Shown in pieces: positions 51,464 to 56,309 of a stretch of DNA of 56,309 nt. Under the pieces are notes generated by a model. It searched no databases and was not told where the DNA came from. It saw only the letters and a program-made list of their open reading frames with translations. Source of the stretch: Erysipelotrichales bacterium (GTDB lineage: Bacteria; Bacillota_I; Bacilli_A; RFN20; CAG-826); contig JAFLVA010000008.1 of NCBI GenBank assembly GCA_022508525.1, positions 1-56,309 on the forward strand, written 5' to 3'. A program made the position numbers and the translations under genes. Position 1 is the first letter of the stretch. The number at the start of each line of letters is the position of its first letter.

Positions 51464-54400
51464 CTATTTATTCTTAATTAAACGTATATCTTTCATTTTT
51501 TTAGATGTATTTGAAATATAATTGTCTTGTGGCTTATTCAGTAATTTATCAACGAACGACTGATTCTCACCAACATAATTTATTTTATTATTTAAACAAT
51601 AGTTTCTAAAAATAAGTTTACACATATTTCTTATAGCTTTATCTTTACTACTTTCGTAGATGTCCATAATTTTATTGCCAAAATTCTTTGTATCCCCTAA
51701 AAAACCAGTAATCATTGCGTTAATTAATTTATAGTTGACGTTTGCGTTGTAATCAAAATTGTTTAAAGCCTTTTTAGTACTTTGTGCGCTAGCATACTGT
51801 GATGAAATATAATATACATTTAAAACAATAAACATCGAAATGCGTTGAATTTTTCTAATTGCCAAATCAATTCGATCTGAATTTATCACAATCTCTGAGT
51901 CAGTATTACTTTTTATTTGAGGAAAATCATTTATTATTTCTCCTAAATTCTCATCAATGTCTTTTAAAAGAAAATAAAGGAATCTATTAGGATAGACATA
52001 AACTGCCTCTACACACTTTTTTATTTTATCGACATTCATAACATGTATAAAATCGGGCAATAATTTTGATATCATTTCAATATACTTTATCCCTGTTAAA
52101 ATCTGAAGCTCATAAGTTGCGTCTTCCTCATCATATTCATATATCTCTTCTACACGCAATTTATCACTTCTTTTTGTTGCCCTTTCACTAGAATCCATAG
52201 ATACTTGTTTGTCGTGTATTTCTTGTTGCGAAGGAAACTTTAGATCTAATTCTCTTTGACTTTTAAGTAAATATTTTATATTTCCTTTTTCAAAACTTAG
52301 CTCCTCATATGGATTAAAAAACGAATTAGACTGTTTCAAAAGATAATCAATGATATATTGTTGATTATTTTCACTTAAATAGCACAAAAATAACAAAATA
52401 TCCCCATTTAAGCCATACGCAATATTATCCACGATTTTTTCTATTGAATCCTTATCATTTAACCTAAGAATCTCTTTTGCAATGAAAAAGGACAAATACG
52501 AGTTATAACTGAAAGCAATTTTCCAATCACTACTGACGTATTTTATCAACCTAATATCATTTAAACGGCTAATAAAGTCAATAGCATTAATTATATCTCT
52601 ATATCCCTTTCCTTCTTCGTTATATTCATTAATTGTATTAATAAATTCAGTTTGTGAAATCGGATAAGTTTTAGTTGTATGTATTTTATATGCTACACGC
52701 TGTAAAATAACCAATACAACAGAAGGATCAAGGGTTTTATCATTTTGTATTATGTTAGTAATATTTGATTGAAATACTGTATTAAACACTTTTGCTGCAC
52801 CAAACTCAAAATTATGTAATAATGCACTTTTTGCAAATAAAACAATAAATCCTGGGTTTAACTGAAATATATTCAAATCCTTTGCTATCATTGAATTTAC
52901 TGTTTTTACCCAAGTTTCCACAATTGCTTGATTATGCATAGGTCTTAATAAATTGAAAACTTTTGTTAAAAGATTATTCCTCTTTAAACTAAACATTTCA
53001 CAAATTCTTATTTTACAAAATTTAATTTCATAATTATATTCTTTAAGTAAAGCGTTTATGTCGTAGTTAGATTTATTACTTCCTATTAAAACAATTTTAT
53101 TAAAATGCACTTTTATTTCTTCTAATAGTTTATACATATCTTCATTATGAATTTTGTCAACGTTATCAATTATAGCAATTTTATCTTTCGAACATTCTTG
53201 TTTGAAATTATTAAAATTATATTGACGTGCATCATACTCTTCATTAAAAACTTCATTGACTATTTTATGAATAGAACGATTTTTAATGTTAGAAGCATTA
53301 AATAAAACAGGAATAGTATCTTTTGCGTATTTTAAAAACAAATATTTTGATAATGTTGTTTTGCCACTTTTATCATCACCTTCAATATAGCAAAATGATT
53401 TTTCAGATAAAACTCTATTAAAGTCTTTAAAAGTTGCTATCTTACTTTTTCCTTCTTCATTTATAAACTCTAATTCTGGAAATTCAAATATCCTTGTAAA
53501 ATCATCTAATTCGTTTAACAAATCATCTTGCTTAATTGTTTTAATAAATGCGTCTTGTATTCTAAGGAATTTTTCAACTGAAAATTTGGTTTGTTTTGAT
53601 TCATCAAAAGTTTTAGTTTCATCATTCCAAGTGTATTTATATAACTCGGCAATCTTAGTATTAGTATCTAATAAAATAAAATCAAAAATATGTTTACCAT
53701 CCTTCGATAAAGGGCCACCCAATACTTTTTCTACAATGTTATTATTAGCTATACTTTTTTCTTCTTTAAATTGATGTTCATGGCCATAAAAGAATACGTC
53801 ATCAAACTTCGACATATGCTCGCTTAATACCGCTTTTGAATTCTCATCAAAGTAATCTAATGAGTGATGCATGACTGTAATTTCAAGATCTCTACTTTTA
53901 GAGTCATTAAGAACATTTTCAAATCTACTTTGTGGAAAGAAATGTGATCCCAAATCATTATCTTTTTCATCACAAAATGTAGAAAAAATTGCGGAATTCA
54001 CTAAATTTACTTTAATGACAAAACCAGATAAGTCAATATACTTTACATCTAAAAAGCGATTTTTAACAAAACAATTATATTTTTTTGCAAAGTCAAAAAA
54101 CGAATGCATTTTATCTAAATATTTTTTTACAAATGCATTTTTATCTATTGATTCGTAATTTTTTCTTCTAGTAAACGGAACTTCGTCGAAATCGACATCA
54201 TGATTTCCTGGTGCAATTAAATAATTTAATTTATATTCAGAATTCAATTTATCTTTGAAATATTTTTCCAAATTTGAAAGAATTTTTTGCACACAACAAT
54301 ATTGATCTTTTTTTCCACTAAATGAAACGTCGCCAGAAAACAAAACAACAGCCTCATCAAATTTTTCAACACTATTTATCGCATCTTTCATTTTATTAAT

Positions 54401-54469
54401 TTTAAATTCTGTAAAAGTATTTACATCATTCATATGTAAATCACTAAGATGTAAAAAAAGTATTTTCAT
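51464..54469 (-). CDS. Metallophosphoesterase-STAND NTPase fusion (candidate antiphage protein)
   Basis: A 1001-residue protein. Residues 1-280 are a calcineurin-type metallophosphoesterase with all motifs: D10-x-H12 (SDLHMND), GD47, GNHD (88-91), HH (201-202) and GHEH (229-232). A STAND-type P-loop domain follows: Walker A GDDKSGKTT (364-372), Walker B IAIIDNVDKI (D435). The last 450 residues are helical and could be the sensor. Phosphoesterase-STAND fusions are known among predicted and tested bacterial antiphage proteins. It has its own promoter. The target of the phosphoesterase is unknown. Confidence 0.82.
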   Translation of the reverse strand: MKILFLHLSDLHMNDVNTFTEFKINKMKDAINSVEKFDEAVVLFSGDVSFSGKKDQYCCVQKILSNLEKYFKDKLNSEYKLNYLIAPGNHDVDFDEVPFTRRKNYESIDKNAFVKKYLDKMHSFFDFAKKYNCFVKNRFLDVKYIDLSGFVIKVNLVNSAIFSTFCDEKDNDLGSHFFPQSRFENVLNDSKSRDLEITVMHHSLDYFDENSKAVLSEHMSKFDDVFFYGHEHQFKEEKSIANNNIVEKVLGGPLSKDGKHIFDFILLDTNTKIAELYKYTWNDETKTFDESKQTKFSVEKFLRIQDAFIKTIKQDDLLNELDDFTRIFEFPELEFINEEGKSKIATFKDFNRVLSEKSFCYIEGDDKSGKTTLSKYLFLKYAKDTIPVLFNASNIKNRSIHKIVNEVFNEEYDARQYNFNNFKQECSKDKIAIIDNVDKIHNEDMYKLLEEIKVHFNKIVLIGSNKSNYDINALLKEYNYEIKFCKIRICEMFSLKRNNLLTKVFNLLRPMHNQAIVETWVKTVNSMIAKDLNIFQLNPGFIVLFAKSALLHNFEFGAAKVFNTVFQSNITNIIQNDKTLDPSVVLVILQRVAYKIHTTKTYPISQTEFINTINEYNEEGKGYRDIINAIDFISRLNDIRLIKYVSSDWKIAFSYNSYLSFFIAKEILRLNDKDSIEKIVDNIAYGLNGDILLFLCYLSENNQQYIIDYLLKQSNSFFNPYEELSFEKGNIKYLLKSQRELDLKFPSQQEIHDKQVSMDSSERATKRSDKLRVEEIYEYDEEDATYELQILTGIKYIEMISKLLPDFIHVMNVDKIKKCVEAVYVYPNRFLYFLLKDIDENLGEIINDFPQIKSNTDSEIVINSDRIDLAIRKIQRISMFIVLNVYYISSQYASAQSTKKALNNFDYNANVNYKLINAMITGFLGDTKNFGNKIMDIYESSKDKAIRNMCKLIFRNYCLNNKINYVGENQSFVDKLLNKPQDNYISNTSKKMKDIRLIKNK

Positions 54470-54497
54470 ACCTACTGCCCCCTATAATATTATTTTT

Positions 54498-54526
54498 ATT
54501 TTAGCATATAATTTATTTATATTGAA
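54498..54526 (-). promoter_or_regulatory. Promoter of the phosphoesterase-STAND gene
   Basis: Reading leftward: -35 TTCAAT (54521-54526), 17 bases, -10 TAAAAT (54498-54503) preceded by TGC (extended -10). It lies 28 bases before the start, with AGGGGG between. Confidence 0.55.
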
Positions 54527-54632
54527 CGTTTATCTATTAGAAAATTATTAAAATTATTTTATATGGACTAAATAACATTTATTGCATATGAAATATTATA
54601 GGTAAAAGTTATTATAATTTGATTCAATTTTA

Positions 54633-55265
54633 CTAAATGTTTTTCAACGCAATATTTTGAACAAATCTACATACTTCTCTACAGCGATCAGATACATCTT
54701 CTAAAAGAGTATAAATTGTCTCTGCTTTATGAATAATTAATGGATCTTTTTCGGTTAAATATAAATTGTGTGTGTTTTCAATATAAATAGTGTCACTTTC
54801 TTCTTCTAAATAAATTACTTTTTCCACTAATGGGCGATAAGTTTCATAATTTAAATACTCATGGAAATAATTCATACAATTTTCAGTTTCTTTAATGCAC
54901 TCGAGAGTAACTCTCATAAACTCTATTGTATTTTCAGGTAGTTTTTTATAATCATATAAATATAGTTTAAGAGATATCTCTTCTACTGCATCAGTAACTT
55001 CATCAATTAATCTAAGTAATTCAAAAATATCTTCACGATCAATTGGAGTCATAAACTCAGTTAATAATTTATTTGTTACTTCATGCTTATGTTCATCTGC
55101 TTTATGTTCGATTTCATGTACCACTGTCTTTAACTCTTCAAGCTTATCATGATTGAAGTTTTCCATAAAATTTAAAATCATTTCACCACACTCAACTGAA
55201 AAATGTGCTAAAACTGGAAATGAATCAAAATAATAATTATATTTTTTCTTTTTAGATTTAAACAT
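54633..55265 (-). CDS. DUF47/PhoU-like protein
   Basis: A 210-residue all-helical protein of the DUF47 family (PhoU-like, YkaA type). HKHEVTNKLLTEFMTPIDREDIFELLRLIDEVTDAVEEIS is the conserved core, with acidic metal-binding residues. It follows the Pit transporter gene by 12 bases and is thought to regulate or accompany that transporter, a common pairing. No terminator is evident behind it. Confidence 0.88.
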   Translation of the reverse strand: MFKSKKKKYNYYFDSFPVLAHFSVECGEMILNFMENFNHDKLEELKTVVHEIEHKADEHKHEVTNKLLTEFMTPIDREDIFELLRLIDEVTDAVEEISLKLYLYDYKKLPENTIEFMRVTLECIKETENCMNYFHEYLNYETYRPLVEKVIYLEEESDTIYIENTHNLYLTEKDPLIIHKAETIYTLLEDVSDRCREVCRFVQNIALKNI

Positions 55266-55277
55266 ACGTTTATCCTC

Positions 55278-56309
55278 CTATTTAACAGTCCATATAAATA
55301 TTAAAGTTGCTAAGAATCCAACAAGAGCAGAAATTGGAAACGCTAATGCGCCCCACATAATAACTTCCCCTGCTTTTTTCCATCTAACTCGTCTAAATGA
55401 TCTTGCTGAACCACCGCCCATAATCGCGGTATTTTTTATTGAACCAGTAGATAATGGAAGTCCTAAGAATGTTGCAAGTATTAAGCCAAGTCCTGCAGCA
55501 AGGTCTGTTGCAAATGCTTGATATTTTTTAAGATTTGCCATTCCTTTTCCAATTGTTTTTAAAATTCTTGTTCCACCAATTGCAGAACCTGTAAATAACA
55601 CTAATCCAACTGGAAGATAAATCCACAAAGTTCCAGCAAGAGATTTAACAGCATCAGCTGTATTAATACTACTATCACTAGATATTAATGTCGCCGCAAT
55701 TAAAATGAATATACCAATAAATTTTCCGCCATCTTGAATACCATGTGCATAGCTCATCAAAGCACTACTTGCGATTTGCCCTTTATTAAAGAATCTTGTA
55801 GTCTTTGCTTTATTCATCTTTCGACATATTACCTGAATTAGTTTTACAAAAGCAAATCCTAAAAGAAAGCCAACAATCAATGATCCAATAAAGCCAATAA
55901 CAACTTTAATCCATGGTCCACTTCCAATACTTCCACCATTACCTAAAACAATTAAAGCAAGCCCAGCACCGGTAATACCACCAATTAAAGAATTAGATTC
56001 ACTTGATGGTAAACCAAGGCGAGTACAAATTTGAGAGACAATTACAATAGCAGCTAAACCACATGCAATTGCACATAATATTTGATCAGTACTTGCATTT
56101 CCCCAAGAAACGAGATTTGCAATAGTTTGAGAAACATCTCCTCCTGCAAATTTTGAAATTGCACTTGAAAATATTCCAATAGTTAGAGTGCCCAATAAAT
56201 TAAATATTGCACACATTATAAAAGCAACACGAGGTTTAATAGCTCTTGTTGTTACCGATGTTGCAATTGCACTAGGACCATCTGTGTATCCATTTACAAA
56301 TACAACACC
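55278..56309 (-). CDS. Pit-type inorganic phosphate transporter (5' end cut by the window)
   Basis: A PF01384-type phosphate permease; at least 343 residues are visible and the frame continues to the edge at 56309. The visible start of the frame encodes VVFVNGYTDGPSAIAT, the family motif (NGxxDxxxxIAT). Ten or so hydrophobic segments follow, with GTRILKTIGKGM and GLPLSTGSIKNTAIMGGG typical of the second repeat. It takes up phosphate with H+ or Na+. The DUF47 gene is cotranscribed with it. Confidence 0.85.
   Translation of the reverse strand, partial: GVVFVNGYTDGPSAIATSVTTRAIKPRVAFIMCAIFNLLGTLTIGIFSSAISKFAGGDVSQTIANLVSWGNASTDQILCAIACGLAAIVIVSQICTRLGLPSSESNSLIGGITGAGLALIVLGNGGSIGSGPWIKVVIGFIGSLIVGFLLGFAFVKLIQVICRKMNKAKTTRFFNKGQIASSALMSYAHGIQDGGKFIGIFILIAATLISSDSSINTADAVKSLAGTLWIYLPVGLVLFTGSAIGGTRILKTIGKGMANLKKYQAFATDLAAGLGLILATFLGLPLSTGSIKNTAIMGGGSARSFRRVRWKKAGEVIMWGALAFPISALVGFLATLIFIWTVK

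Noticed and set aside
1-56309. CRISPR array, rRNA operon, insertion sequence or prophage
   Set aside because: No regularly spaced repeats, no rRNA sequence, no transposase or integrase and no phage structural genes were seen.

Overview
The window comes from an AT-rich, low-GC Gram-positive bacterium, most likely an intestinal member of the Bacillota (Bacilli, Erysipelotrichia or Mollicutes-related lineages). The signs are strong Shine-Dalgarno sites, many LxxC lipoproteins, Ig-like surface proteins, a bile salt hydrolase, a starch-degrading lipoprotein and an ECF-type S component. The standard code applies: TAG, TAA and TGA all end genes. Most genes lie on the minus strand. I cannot name the species.

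Left part (0-11.5 kb). After tRNA-Leu(CAG) come a small phosphodiesterase, an alpha/beta hydrolase and the cysteine pair cysK-cysE. Next is a tightly overlapping five-gene minus-strand operon: HPr-kinase-like ATPase, PqqD-like protein, S26-type peptidase, ABC exporter and nucleotidyltransferase. It looks like a peptide modification and export system with no recognised maturase. Then come a HesB-like protein with a Cys/Asp tail, a lipoprotein, and a cysteine desulfurase plus TtcA-like tRNA thiolase operon. That operon is preceded by a structured leader RNA with its own promoter, a terminator and a competing antiterminator pairing, which is a candidate unknown riboswitch or attenuator.

Middle part (11.5-37 kb). 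A 42-residue peptide with a Y-x-x-P leader-like motif overlaps the gene of a secreted Ig-like protein; it is a candidate RiPP-type precursor. Further on are tcdA, two ferredoxin-containing aldo/keto-reductase-like proteins around a DUF1893 gene, degV, a nitroreductase/ECF-S/DUF362 operon, a HAD phosphatase, bile salt hydrolase, an ECF sigma/anti-sigma pair with an autoregulatory-type promoter, an alpha-amylase lipoprotein, an XRE regulator fused to glycine-rich decapeptide repeats, tRNA-Ala(GGC), a formate/nitrite-type channel and several large surface proteins.

Right part (37-56 kb). A MarR-controlled heterodimeric multidrug ABC exporter, glyA and a DUF308 protein precede a defence island (43.6-54.5 kb). 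The island holds a TIGR04141/DUF6119 protein, two cytosine-5 methyltransferases with an HNH_2 endonuclease (type II restriction-modification), a zinc-ribbon protein with a PD-(D/E)XK-like tail, an XRE regulator broken by an in-frame amber codon, and a 1001-residue metallophosphoesterase-STAND NTPase that looks like a phage-sensing effector. The window ends with a DUF47 protein and a truncated Pit phosphate transporter.

Functions come from motif recognition by eye; no database search was run.
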